A DNA stretch of 64,000 bases from Symbiodinium natans (lineage: Eukaryota > Sar > Dinophyceae > Suessiales > Symbiodiniaceae). The notes under the pieces are model-generated. The model worked only from the letters and a program-made list of their open reading frames with translations. It did no database searches and was not told where the DNA came from. The number at the start of each line of letters is the position of its first letter. Position 1 is the stretch's first letter. The stretch is from assembly GCA_905221605.1 (NCBI GenBank), contig CAJNDS010002559.1:266501-330500 (forward strand). Direction: 5' to 3'. Positions 30,454 to 41,546 of this stretch are shown piece after piece. A program made the position numbers and the translations under genes.

Positions 30454-30606
30454 TGGGGGAATGATTTACCTCTATGTACTCTCTTAAGGGGATATACAGA
30501 ACCCTAACTCCCTCATTCCTTACTAAGATCCATTTTGCATTGTACCCTGGCACCCTGGCATGTAGTCCCCTTAGTATTTCCCACATTTAGGGCTTTGGGT
30601 TTAGGG

Positions 30607-30674
30607 TTGGGATGTTCCCCCTTATACCAAACAGTCCTTAAGAGGGATTAGAGTCCCCCCGACGATAATCCCTA
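30607..30674. mobile_element. MITE family B, left half
   Basis: TTGGGATGTTCCCCCTTATA followed by ACAGTCCTTA matches the left half of the intact copy at 41324. The right half is missing here. A matching right half lies at 31384-31428, about 710 bp away. Confidence 0.65.
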
Positions 30675-30755
30675 TCCGCCGAGGCCTCGGGCCGAACGTG
30701 TCTAGGTTGTGAGAACAGGCACACCCAAGCCCAAAGCCACACGGCCCCCTTTTTT

Positions 30756-30757
<2 letters not shown>

Positions 30758-30792
<35 letters not shown>
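30758..30792. repeat. Poly-C tract, 35 bases
   Basis: Uninterrupted C run. The apparent ORFs on both strands across it (poly-Pro, poly-Gly) are artefacts. Confidence 0.95.
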
Positions 30793-30793
<1 letters not shown>

Positions 30794-31206
30794 TCCCAAA
30801 AGTTGTTGTTCCTGTTTTGCGCCAAAGACGGAGGGGTTTGGTCGCTTTTCCTGGAGCGGGACGCTCTGGCTTTAAGGCCGAGGCTCAACTGGTGTGAGCA
30901 CGGCCGGGGGTGCATTAGGTTACACGAACCCTGTCCAAGCCGAACCGTCTAAACCCTGAATCTTGAACCTTGAACTCGAAACCCCGAAACCCCTAAACCC
31001 AAAACCCTAAACCTTAAGCCCTAGGCCCTCAACCCTAAACCCTGAACCCTGAACCATCAACCCTGAACCCTAAACCCAACCCTTATTGCTTGGGGTCCAT
31101 CGACTGGGGCTGTGCAGGATTCGTCGGCTGGCTCTTGCACTGACCGAGCGAAGCAAGCAGAAAGAGGGGGCACCAACTGCGTCATGGGTCTGAACGTTTG
31201 GGTTTC

Positions 31207-31261
31207 AGGGTTTAGGGTTTAGGGTTTAGGGTTTAGGGTTTAGGGTTTAGGGTTTAGGGTT
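31207..31261 (+). repeat. TTTAGGG array
   Basis: About seven perfect units. Confidence 0.95.
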
Positions 31262-31383
31262 CCAGGAGACGTCGGGTTTGGGGTTCTTGCTCATGCAGCC
31301 GGCGCCGGCTTGGAAGCTGGCGCATCACCTCCGCCATGAACATGCTCAGGGGGCTGCGCTGGGCCAGGCCGAGGCGGGCCCCG

Positions 31384-31428
31384 TAGCATTAAAATTAAGG
31401 ACTGTTAGTACAAGGGGGAACATCCCAA
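31384..31428. mobile_element. MITE family B, right half
   Basis: GCATTAAAATTAAGGACTG then TACAAGGGGGAACATCCCAA, the right terminal inverted repeat of family B. The matching left half is at 30607. Confidence 0.6.
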
Positions 31429-31661
31429 GTTGTACGCCTACACTTCCAGGGACCAAAGTTTTCGTGCTAGCCGAATTAATGAGTAGGTCGCCGGTAAGTA
31501 GATGGGTATATAAAACCCTAAACCCAAAACCCTACACCCTAAACCCTAAACCCTAAACCCTAAACTCAAGCTTCCCAAGCCCGTGAGTAGATGCACATGT
31601 CAAGTGCTGAGGCCTCATAACGCACAGAGCAACTGCATTCGCACATCCAGAACTCACCCAA

Positions 31662-31874
31662 AACCCTAAACCCTAAACCCTAAACCCTAAACCCTAAACC
31701 CTAAACCCTAAACACCTCCGTCGCCAAGGCGCGCATGTACTCGAGAAGCTGCGCAGCATTCCAGCCAGATGCCTCCATCATCTTCGACAAAGCACCTCGG
31801 TTTAGGGTTTAGGGTTTAGGGTTTAGGGTTTAGGGTTTAGGGTTTAGGGTTAAGGGTTTAGGGTTTAGGGTTTA
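31662..31874. repeat. Paired CCCTAAA and TTTAGGG arrays in opposite orientation
   Basis: CCCTAAA units at 31662-31712, an 85-bp unique spacer, then TTTAGGG units at 31799-31874. The two arrays face each other and could form a long hairpin. Confidence 0.9.
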
Positions 31875-32480
31875 AGGATTCCGGGACGAAAAGTACCCTG
31901 TGAGGGTTCATGGTCCAGACAGCTCTAAACCCTAAGCCCTGAAAGTAACAGGGCTTGTAGTGGCAGAGCGAATATGATCCTAAACCCTTAACCCCGAACC
32001 CAAAACCCCAAACCCTAAACCCTAAACCCTAAACCCTCAACCACACTTTAGGGTTCACGGGGCGCTTCGTTCACCTACGTCCCCAATCCAAAGGCAAGAC
32101 GCGAACGGGCAAATTCTCTGCAACTTAAGCAGCTTTCGCGTTTAAAGCTTGGTGTAAGGTTTAGGGTTTAGGGTTGAGAGTTGAGGGTTGAGTTTTAGGA
32201 TTTGCCCATACAAAAGCCAACCCAAATGAGTCATTGCACGCGAGGCAAGAACCGACTCTGCAAAAGAGTTGCAACCTGTCTGTGATTGTACGCATCATAT
32301 AGGTGCCGCTTTGGGACTAATTAGAAATACATTAAGCTGTCCGTGTCTTGGCCCAGCCCGGATATGATGGTGGGACAAAACAACACCCCACATGCACCAT
32401 ACGTTACATGACCCTAAACCCTGAACCCTAAACCCTAAACCTAAACACTGCAAATACTCTCGGCGTTCACTGCAAGGCTG

Positions 32481-32586
32481 GGTAGCCCCGTAGCCATATT
32501 GTGATAAGGGCACCTTTTTTCGGGTTGGTTACTTTATAAGGGAACCCATAACCAAAAGAATGGAAAAAAGGGTACCGCTGGGCTAG
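32481..32586. mobile_element. MITE family C, copy without telomeric array
   Basis: Left end GGTAGCCCCGTAGCCATATT and right end GGTACCGCTGGGCTA form inverted ends. Inside are GTGATAAGGGCACC and TTGGTTACTTTATAAGGGAA. It is related to the copies at 38528, 43686, 44711 and 52042. Confidence 0.65.
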
Positions 32587-32664
32587 AAGAGGGTGGACAA
32601 ACTCATTGCGCACTCACACGACGATCACTCCGAGAGAACGACACGTTCCCTTAGGCTCAAAATG

Positions 32665-32729
32665 ACCCTAAACCCTAAACCCTAAACCCTAAACCCTAAA
32701 CCCTAAACCCTAAACCCTAAACCCTAAAC
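32665..32729 (-). repeat. CCCTAAA array
   Basis: About nine perfect units. Confidence 0.95.
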
Positions 32730-35700
32730 CTTAAACCCCAAACACAGCCTTCGGGCCCAAAAACCTTAAAATAAGAGCCCTTGGAGCGTTAGGGATTGGG
32801 TTTGCCTTGAGCGGCTTGGACTCATTGCACTTGCCAGCGTAAAAAGCCCAACATATCAAAGACCCTCACAACACTGCAAATTACAACCTGAAGCCAAGAG
32901 AAACCCAAAACCCAAAACCCAAAACCCAAAAACCCGAAACCCCTAAACCCTAAACCTTGAACCCTACCCTCAAAACCCCGAACCCCAAACAATGAGGGCT
33001 TGTAGGAATCAGCGTTAGGGCATCTTCAGCTTGAATACCAAAACTTAACCTCGGGTGCGGATTTCGTCAAAGACGCTTGTTTGGAGCCCCTGCGTGACCT
33101 GCCGGATGACAAGTGGGGTTCAGGGTTGAAAGGGTTTAGGATTTAGGGTTAAGGGTTTGGGGTTCAGGGTTTAGGGTTCTTTGGGTTTTCGGTTTAGGCT
33201 TTAGGTTAGTGGTTGCACTTCCCTCAACACACCCAGCACCCTCAAAGCACCAATCATATGTCAAAGTGGTAGTTGACAAATATACCTGTTCCCAGGTCCC
33301 AAGACAACTCCGTATTGCCCTTGTGCACCCGAAGGAACCCTGCATAAAATCCCAAGAAGGACCTTAGATCAACCCCTCATGCAGCCTAAACCCTATACCC
33401 TAAACCCTAACCCCTAAACCCTAAAGCCTGAACCCAACATGACGAGCAGATAGGCAGCCAGCAAATCCCGGGACCCAAAACAAAGTCACGCCAAACCGTA
33501 AGGAAACCCTAAACCCTAAACCCTAAACCCAAAACCGAGAAACCGCTTTGTTTGCACTAAGAGCGCTTTCAGAAGCACCTAAAGCTAGATCCCCTAAAGA
33601 GTTAGCAATTAAGCTTGAGAAGCCTTAGGGTTCAGGGTTTAGGGGTTTAGGGTTTGTTTCTGAAAGGGTTCAGGCTGCGCTCTGGAGTAGAGCCATGCAG
33701 ACTCGCGCCCTTGCTGGTGAGGCCTCCCCAGACATTCAGACGACTGATACCCTATAAGCCCTAAGCCCTACACCCAAAACCCTCCTAAAAACCCTAAGCA
33801 CCAAAATCCAGAACCTAAGCCCCCCAAACCCTGAACCCTAAACCCTGAACCCTGAACCCTAAACCCCAAACCCTAAAGCCTGATCCTGCCTTGTACTGGT
33901 GGCAGTACGCCCTGTTGCTCGCCCTGATGCTGGCAGCTTCAGCTTCGGCCTAGCAAGGGCATCATCAGGGGTTTTAAGGTTTAGGAGGGCTGTAGGGTTT
34001 AGGGTTTAGGGTTTAGGGTTTTGAAGTGGGATCTCTAAAGAGCAGTTACTACGCAACACTTTTCTGGGCATACAAGGTAGTTTGAGCTCAAGGCCTACGG
34101 AAACAAAGACATTAAAGAAAGCTCCCTATTTTAGGGGTAGCGGAGTACGAACACTATACGAAGGACTAGAAAGTATAGAGGTGTGACCTTGGTGCTACTG
34201 TACAGGGAGTAGAACAGGGAGAATTTTCACAAGGGTTTAGGGTTTAGGGTTTAGGGTTTAGGGTTTAGGGCTTAGGGTTTAGGGTTACATTGCAAATTCA
34301 GGGTTTCTAGGGCTTAAGCCAAAAAAACCCTCACACCTGCAAGGTCCTTCATGGAGTCTAAGCGTAGTTACGCGGTTCCTTAGTATGGGCTCTTAAACGG
34401 GTACGCCTTACATACTCCTTATATACCCTACAGTAAGAACCCTAAACCCGACACCCTGAACCCCTTACAGCCGAAATCTGTCTTGGCAATGCTGAAAGCA
34501 ACTGCACCCAGCGAAGTCCTAGGTGAGGGGGTTTACGAATTTAGCGTTTAGGGTTCAGGGTTTAGGGTTTACAAATTTCGGGTCCAAGGTTTAGGATTTA
34601 GGGTAAGATCGACCCCCAAATAGTAGGCTCCCCTTGTAGCATAGGAAACCCAGCCTGAATCCCCTTATAAATGGAGATCCTAGTCTAGGGGCCCCCTATG
34701 TACCGGACCTAGATTCCTTGCTTGGGAGGCGGGCCAATTCGTTTCTGTACTTGTAGAAGATGATGGAAGACTATAAGACAGCTCAGAGCCACACCGCCCC
34801 AAACCCTAAACCCAAACCCTTGAGGCTCAACCCCGTGTCATCGAAACATGTTCAGGTGTAATTCGGGTTTAGGGTTTAGAGCTTGGGATTAGTTAGTTAA
34901 ATACCCAAGGTTCTTGGGTCCAAAGGCCGTGCTGTAACAGGTTGTTGGGTCACTTTGAGCCTAAAGTTGGGGTTTAGGAGGGCTCTAGGTTGAGGATATG
35001 TATGTTTGGTTGTAGTGTTTGAGGTTCAGGGCTTGGGATTTAGGGTCCAGGGTTTAGGGACGTACGACCTTGCCGGGGCCCGGGCTTACACCCTAAACCC
35101 TAAACCCTAAACCTTAAACCTTAAACCGTAAACCCGAAACCCTAAACCCTAAACCCCAAACCCTAAACCCTAAACCCCAAACCCTAAACCCGAAACCCTT
35201 TTAGGGCTTCAGGCTGCGCCAAGGCCTGGTTCACCAGCACTTTCACCTCCTGCTCCGCCTGGAGCACCCGAGTCCTCCGGGTTTAGGGTTTAGGGCTTAG
35301 GGTCTAGGGTTTAGGGTTTAGGGCCCTAAACCCTACACCCTAGGTCCTCAACCCTCAAGCGCCCTAAAACCTAAATCCTAAACCCGAAACCCGAAACCCT
35401 CGAATGCCCTAAACACTCAGACGCCCTAAACCCTAAACCCTAAACCCCAAACCCCAAAAACACACACTCTCAACCCACGGGTCTTGAACGTCACGGTCTT
35501 CGTCTTCTGCTCCAGGCCTGCAATCTGGATGTCCTGGGCCATCCCCGTAGCTCAGGGTCTCAGGGTTTAGGGTTTAGGGTTTAGGGTTTAGGGTTCGGGT
35601 TTAGGGCTTAGGGTTCTGGGTTTGACACACACACACACACACACAGAGCTTTAGGCTCGAAACCCTAAACCCAAAGCCCTAAACCCGCAACCCTAAGCCC

Positions 35701-36114
35701 GAAACCCTAAATCTGAAACCCTAAACCCTAAACCCCGAACCCTAACCCGAACCCTGACCCTATACCCTAAACCCTACACCCTACACCCCAAACCCTCGTT
35801 GGGCCTTCGGATCTAGACAGGGCGCCTGCTGCTTTAGCTGCGTCTCGCGAATCGCCTCCTCGAAGTCAGGGGGTAGGTGCACCGTCCTGCCAAGATCTGC
35901 CCAGTCCAAGCCCTAAACCCTAAACCCTAAACCCTGAACCCTAAACCCTAAATCCTAAACCCTAAATCCTAAACCCTAAACCCTAAACCCGCAATCCTCA
36001 ATCCTAAAGCCCCAAACCTCGAAGTTGCAAGGGTATGGATTCGGCTCGCAGCTCTTTCCTTCAAATGCTGCCCTGCAAGCAAGTGCCCTACTTGAAGGTT
36101 CATGAGTCTACTAG

Positions 36115-36208
36115 GTAGGGTTTAGGGTTTAGGGTTTAGGGTTTAGGGTTTAGGGTTTAGGGTTTAGGGTTTAGGGTTTAGGGTTTAGGGTTTAGGGTTT
36201 AGGGTTTC
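36115..36208 (+). repeat. TTTAGGG array ending in TTTCGGG variants
   Basis: About thirteen units, the last three changed to TTTCGGG, which suggests local duplication of a mutated unit. Confidence 0.95.
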
Positions 36209-36799
36209 GGGTTTCGGGTTTCGGGTTTGGGGCTTAAAGGCAAGAACAAACTGTCATCGCCAGAGTTCCCATAGGAGCTGCCCTACTTGTAAGCACTCAT
36301 AACTAGAGCCCTAATTAATCCCGAAATCCTACACCCTAAACCCTAAACCCTAAACCCTAAACCCTAAACCCCGATTCCCGAAACCCTAAACCCTAAACCC
36401 AAGCCCTAAGCCAGCACATAAGCCCTTTACGCATAGAGTGTTTCTTACAGTTTCTGAAAAGTGGAGGCTCCTTTTTGGCGCTCCTTGTTGGGTTTAGGGT
36501 TTAGGGTTTAGGGTTTAGAGTTTAGGGTTTAGGTGTAGGGTGTACGGTTTAGGATCATATTATGATTAGCCGCAATACTTTGGGGTGTCCCCATGATAGG
36601 AAATGCCCATCGGGTGTACGGCGACCCTCGAAGAACTTTTGGGCACCATGAGGGGGCCTGAGCTGAAAGAAGGGGACTTCAGAGAAGGCACGCTCCTCGG
36701 GAAGCCGCGTTTCTTGTGGGTTAGGGTTTAGGGTTTAGGTTTTAGGGTTTAGGGTTCAGGGTTCAGGGTTCAGGGTTCAGGGTTTAGGGTTTAGGGTTT

Positions 36800-37135
36800 A
36801 GGGTGTAGGGTGTAGGGTTTAGGGTTTAGGGTTTAGGGTCCTGAGGGTCTATATGATAGGGCTTGTAACTTTAGAGTCTTTAGAGGGCTTAGAGGGCTGA
36901 TGGGACTTGCGGGCCTGGGGTGTCTAGTGTTTAGGTCTTCGGGTTTAGGGTTTAGGGTTTAGGGTGTAGGGTGTAGGGTTTAGGGTTTAGGGTTTAGGGT
37001 CCTGAGGGTCTATATGATAGGGCTTGTAACTTTAGTCTTTAGAGGGCTTAGAGGGCTGATGGGACTTGCGGGCCTGGGGTGTCTAGTGTTTAGGTCTTCG
37101 GGTTTAGGGTTTAGGGTTTAGGGTTTAGGGTTTAG
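36800..37135. repeat. 161-bp tandem duplication including telomeric units
   Basis: CCTGAGGGTCTATATGATAG starts at 36840 and again at 37001 (period 161). The copies include GGACTTGCGGGCCTGGGGTG and a flanking TTTAGGG array with TGTAGGG variants. They differ by a two-base deletion (TTAGAGTCTTT against TTAGTCTTT). So telomeric arrays here also grow by duplication together with their spacers. Confidence 0.9.
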
Positions 37136-37975
37136 GGTGTTTCTGGGCTTTGGGGTTTACAGGGTTTTGGCGACAGGGTTCAAGGCTTGAGTGGGAAGTT
37201 CTCTCAAGTACAATCCGTGTTGGGGAGTCCTGTTATCATACGGAGCCCAAAAAGGGGCCCATAAATATAAGATAATCCCCTTTATAGGTCTAGCAGTACT
37301 CGATAGACTTGGGAAAAGGAACGATACCCAGGAGCAACCGGAGACTGAAACCCTAAACCCCAAACCCTAAACCCTAAACCCCGAACCCGAAGCCCCAAAC
37401 CCTAAACCCCAAACACCCCAAACACCCCAAAGCCTAAAACCCAAAACCGCAGCTCCAGGCGCGGCTCAGAGGTTTAGAGAATCCTGCCTCTAGAACAACT
37501 TAGAAGCGGAACCTGGGACACTCAACAAAGGGGACGAGGGCCCACCGGGAAATCTAGAAATACACGAGAGGTGGTTTAGGGCTTAGGGCTTAGGGCTTAG
37601 GGCTTCGGGCTCAGGTCTTGGGGTCTTGGGGTTTTGGGTTTAGGGTTTAGGGCGTCGGGTTTAGGTAGTAGGGTTTAGCGTTTAGTAGGGCCTGAGGTTT
37701 AGGGCCTAGGGGTTTGGGGCTTAGGGAATAGGGCGAAGGGCTGAGGGGCTTAGGGCTTAATAGGGTTTAGTGGGGGGTTGGTAGGGTGTAGGGTTTACCA
37801 GCTTAAAGCACTCAAACAGATCAAAACACAATGAACCTGGAAACCATCTAAGCGCTAAACAGCCTTAGAAGGCCTTAAAGCAATTGAGGCCATCAAACCC
37901 CCCCAAAACCCTAAAGACTCCGCCTGAAAGTGCTTGTTCAGCCGGTCGTGCATCACGGCACCTTAGGTGCGTCGT

Positions 37976-38042
37976 CTTAGGGTTTAGGGTTTAGGGTTTA
38001 GGGTTTAGGGTTTAGGGTTTAGGGTTTAGGGTTTAGGGCTCA
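37976..38042 (+). repeat. TTTAGGG array
   Basis: About nine perfect units. Confidence 0.95.
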
Positions 38043-38293
38043 GGGTTTTGGACCCCTACGCCCTAAGCCCTAAACCTTTTAAACTCTAATACCCCAAACC
38101 CTGAGCCCGAGGCCCGAAGCCCTAAACCCTAAGCTCTAAACCCCAAACCCTAAACCCTAAACCCTAAACCCTAAGCTGTAAACCCTAAATCCGAAACCCT
38201 TGGAACTCCGATCTTGGAGCTTCATAGGGCTTTTGCCGGATCGTAGAGGGCATACACAACCCTAACGCCTAGGGTTTAGGGCCTAGGGTTTAG

Positions 38294-38464
38294 TTTAGGG
38301 TTTAGGGTTTAGGGTTTAGGGTTTAGGGTTTAGGGTTTAGGGTTTAGGGTTTAGGGTTTAGGGTTTAGGGTTTAGGGTTTAGGGTTCAGGGTTCAGGGTT
38401 TAGGGTTTAGGGTTTAGGGTTTAGGGTTTAGGGTTTAGGGCTTAGGGCTTAGGGTTTAGGGTAA
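38294..38464 (+). repeat. Longest TTTAGGG array cluster
   Basis: More than twenty units with a few TTCAGGG and CTTAGGG variants. Confidence 0.95.
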
Positions 38465-38527
38465 AGGGCCAGTTTTTGGGGGTTAGGGCTTAGGGTGCCT
38501 GAACCCTTGTAGCACTTTTCTTAGAAT

Positions 38528-38718
38528 CTTGGGAGCCCGCTAGCCATATCACACTAAGGGTACCGGCCTCTGTTCTCAGGAAACCTGGAACAAACCCTAA
38601 ACCCTAAACCCTAAACCCTACACCCTAAACCCTAAACCCTAATTAAACCCTAAACCCTAAACCCTAAACCCTAAACCCTAAACCCTAAACAGCAACAGGG
38701 TACCACTGGGCTACCAAG
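38528..38718. mobile_element. MITE family C copy containing a CCCTAAA array
   Basis: Left end CTTGGGAGCCCGCTAGCCAT, right end TACCACTGGGCTACCAAG. The interior holds a CCCTAAA array (about 38593-38692) with the junction CTAATTAAACCC. The copies at 32481 and 44711 lack the array. Confidence 0.6.
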
Positions 38719-38794
38719 GGATCTCAGTCGAGACTTGCTGCTGAAGTGCGGCTAATGAGGCTTTGGGATGTATGGCTTTCATGAGCTAGTGTAG

Positions 38795-39030
38795 ATAAAT
38801 AAAGTAAATAAGTAAAAAACAAACTTAAATAAACAATTACATAAAAAATGAATGAATAAATAAATAAATAAATATAAATATATATATATACACACACTTT
38901 TTGCTAATACAGAAATACATAAGTAAATAAATATAAATAAATATATATATATATATACACACACTTTTTGTTAAATAACACACACACACACACATGTGTA
39001 TATATATATATATATATATTGTTTGTTGTT
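38795..39030. repeat. AT-rich microsatellites (ATAA, TATA, CACA)
   Basis: Runs of AATAAATA, (TA)n and (CA)n. ACACACTTTTTG occurs twice, so the block is itself partly duplicated. Minus-strand ORFs here (IYIYIYLF) are artefacts. A G tract follows at 39039-39050. Confidence 0.9.
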
Positions 39031-39570
39031 GCGTTGTTGGGGGGGGGGGGCATGAGGGCTCTGGGGTGCTGTCGGCCCGTAGGGCTTTCATGATCCCTCA
39101 AACCTTAAAAAGTTTCCCTATCCTGGGTTGTCCAGGGTTTAGAGCTTAGGGATTAAGGGTTTAGGGGTTTAGGGCTTAGGAGGAACCAAGGATTAACAAG
39201 GGTGCCCTTTTTCCTTAAAAGGGGTTCATGAGGGAACCTAAAGCCCCCAAAAAGGGACTGGATATCCTATCTTGGGGTAGTTGCATGGTCCCTTTATATG
39301 GGCCCTGAAAATGGGCACCCCTGATAGACCCCAAAATTAGCTCATACAACCCAAGGGCCCATACTTCAGAACCCTTTAGACGAGGGAAGGGACCACAGTA
39401 CCGGCCCTAAACCCTAAGCCCTAAGCCCAACCCTAAACCCTAAACCCTAAAGAGCAGGGAACTACCCTTAAACCCTAAGGCCCCCTGAACCCTAAGCCCT
39501 ATAAGCTCTCGACCCTCGACCATCTCCCGCCTCGAACAGCTGCAAAGCTCCAACACAGTTTAGGGTGCAG

Positions 39571-39625
39571 GGTTTAGGGTTTAGGGTTTAGGGTTTAGGG
39601 TTTAGGGTTTAGGGTTTAGGGTTTC
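39571..39625 (+). repeat. TTTAGGG array
   Basis: About eight perfect units. Confidence 0.95.
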
Positions 39626-39757
39626 TGGGACACCCGGCTGATGGAGGTCCGGTTCGTGAAGAAGAAATGGGCGCTGTGGTCCCTTTGCGTTGGCACCGGA
39701 TTTTTTTGTGGTCGACCGTCTACCCAATAACCCTTACAACCCGTAATCAGACTAACT

Positions 39758-39879
39758 ACAGGGTGGGGCCCCCTAGTTATAAGTAGACTTATAAGGGCCC
39801 TAAATTGGGTTATCAGGACCCTAAGTTAGGCAATAAGTCCCTTAACTACAGTTAGCATAGTAAGGGGGCCCCACCCTAT
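39758..39879. mobile_element. MITE-like palindrome, family D
   Basis: Left end ACAGGGTGGGGCCCCCTAG and right end AAGGGGGCCCCACCCT are inverted repeats. The interior carries ACTTATAAGGGCCCTAAATT and TAAGTCCCTTAACTACAGTT. A second copy in reverse orientation is at 45114-45228. Confidence 0.8.
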
Positions 39880-41323
39880 ATGGCCAAAAAAGGCAACTAT
39901 CTGGGGGTACTCTGGAACCTTAGCTAGCTTAGGTACGGTAGGTCTTGGAGGGGAACCGCAAGGCCAAAACCCTAAACCCTAAACCCTAAACCCTAAACCC
40001 CTAAAACCCCAAACCCCTAAAACCCTAAACCCTAAACCCCTAAAACCCTAAACCCTAAACCCTAAACCTGAACCGAGCTACCTGCCTGAGGACATTGGGT
40101 TTGAGGTTGAGGGTTTCGGATTCAGGGGCCAAGACGCACATCAACTGAATTCGATAGAGTGCCAGGGGGCTTTCCTGAAAGAGCCTGGTGCAAAAAATGA
40201 GCATCTGTGCTTGCAGGCGTGTGAGTCAAGGCACCGGAAACTTAGAACAGATCCCAGCAACTAAACCCTAAACCCGAAATCCTGCAGAGACGTTGTGAAG
40301 CTGCTGCTCAGGGTCGTTGCTGCAGTGGACAGCTGCTCGATAGCCATACGCAGCAGGGTCCTTGCGGGGCTCTCTAGGGTTTTTGGCTTAGGCTTGTGGG
40401 TTTAGGGTTTAGGGTTAGGCTTTAGGGTTTTGCGTAACAGGATGTTTAGGCAGGTTAGGTGTACTGAAGTTTCATCCTTCGTACGTTTAAGGCGCTTTAA
40501 ACTTTAGATACACCTAGCAGGTTGGAGGTTGGAGCTAGAACCCTAAACGCTGAACCCTCAGAACCATCAAATTCTCTGTATTCTGGGTTTAGGGTTGCAG
40601 GTTTAGGGTGTATTCTGGGTACGTAGGTGACCGATGTGAAGCAACTCCTCGCTCAGAAGGCTTCGAGTTCGGGTTCCCCCCGGCCTCCCGAAATGGACTC
40701 ACATGACTCGATGATGCTACACTAGGGTTGAAGCGAGTAGGATTTGGAGAGCTTGGGGTTTTATAGTTTAGGGTTTGGGGTTTGGGGTTTAGGGTTTGGG
40801 GTTTAGGGTGAAGGGTTCACGGTTTAGGGTTTAGGGTTTGGAGTTTAGGGTTCAAGGGTTTCAGGGTCCCACGATGCCTGAGCTCTAAAGCATGCCCAGC
40901 AGCGACTCGTACTTGGCCCCGAGGGTCGTGTAGAGGTCAAAGACTTGGTCGAACTTGAGGCGATACTGGAAGGAGACCTGCTGCAGGTTATATAGGGTTT
41001 AGGGTTTAGGGTTTAGGGCTTAGGGTTGATATAGGGGTCGGCATAATTACTAATCGTATTCCCCTATGGTCCCCTTGCAATTATTACTGTGACAAAAGCC
41101 CACCTCAAGACTCCCATATTGGGGTTTAAGGGCTTAGAATGTTAGTGTCTCGAAGTTTAAGGTAAAGGGCTTTTTATGCTTTACGTCTAGGCTCGCCCTT
41201 TAATTCCCGGTGAGAGCATCCTACATATGATCCTCTGAAGCCCATTGAAAGTAAAACTCAAATGGCCCAAGTGCAAAATGCCCTTTCGCCTAACTACTAA
41301 ACCCTAATCCCTAAGCATGAAAC

Positions 41324-41432
41324 TTGGGATGTTCCCCCTATACTAGCAGTCCTTACCAAGGATTATAATACCCCCCCCCAATTATAGTCCCTACAGCATT
41401 AAGGACTGTTAGTATAAGGGGGAACATCCCAA
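41324..41432. mobile_element. MITE family B, intact with 8-bp target duplication
   Basis: TTGGGATGTTCCCCCTATAC at the left and GTATAAGGGGGAACATCCCAA (inverted) at the right, 109 bp. The flanks are CATGAAAC at 41316-41323 and CATGAAAC at 41433-41440, a perfect 8-bp direct repeat. An 8-bp duplication is typical of hAT-type transposition. No coding capacity. Confidence 0.85.
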
Positions 41433-41461
41433 CATGAAACCGTAAACCTGAAACCCTCAGT

Positions 41462-41546
41462 CCTAAACCCTAAACCCTAAACCCTAAACCCTAAACCCTA
41501 AACCCTAAACCCTAAACCCTAAACCCTAAACCCTAAACCCTAAACA
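41462..41546 (-). repeat. CCCTAAA array
   Basis: About twelve perfect units. Confidence 0.95.

Noticed and set aside
32485-32505. CCGTAGCCAT resembling the start of the dinoflagellate spliced leader
   Set aside because: It lies inside a MITE end, and the match stops after ten bases. Sister copies of the MITE read CAGTAACCAT, so the resemblance is accidental.
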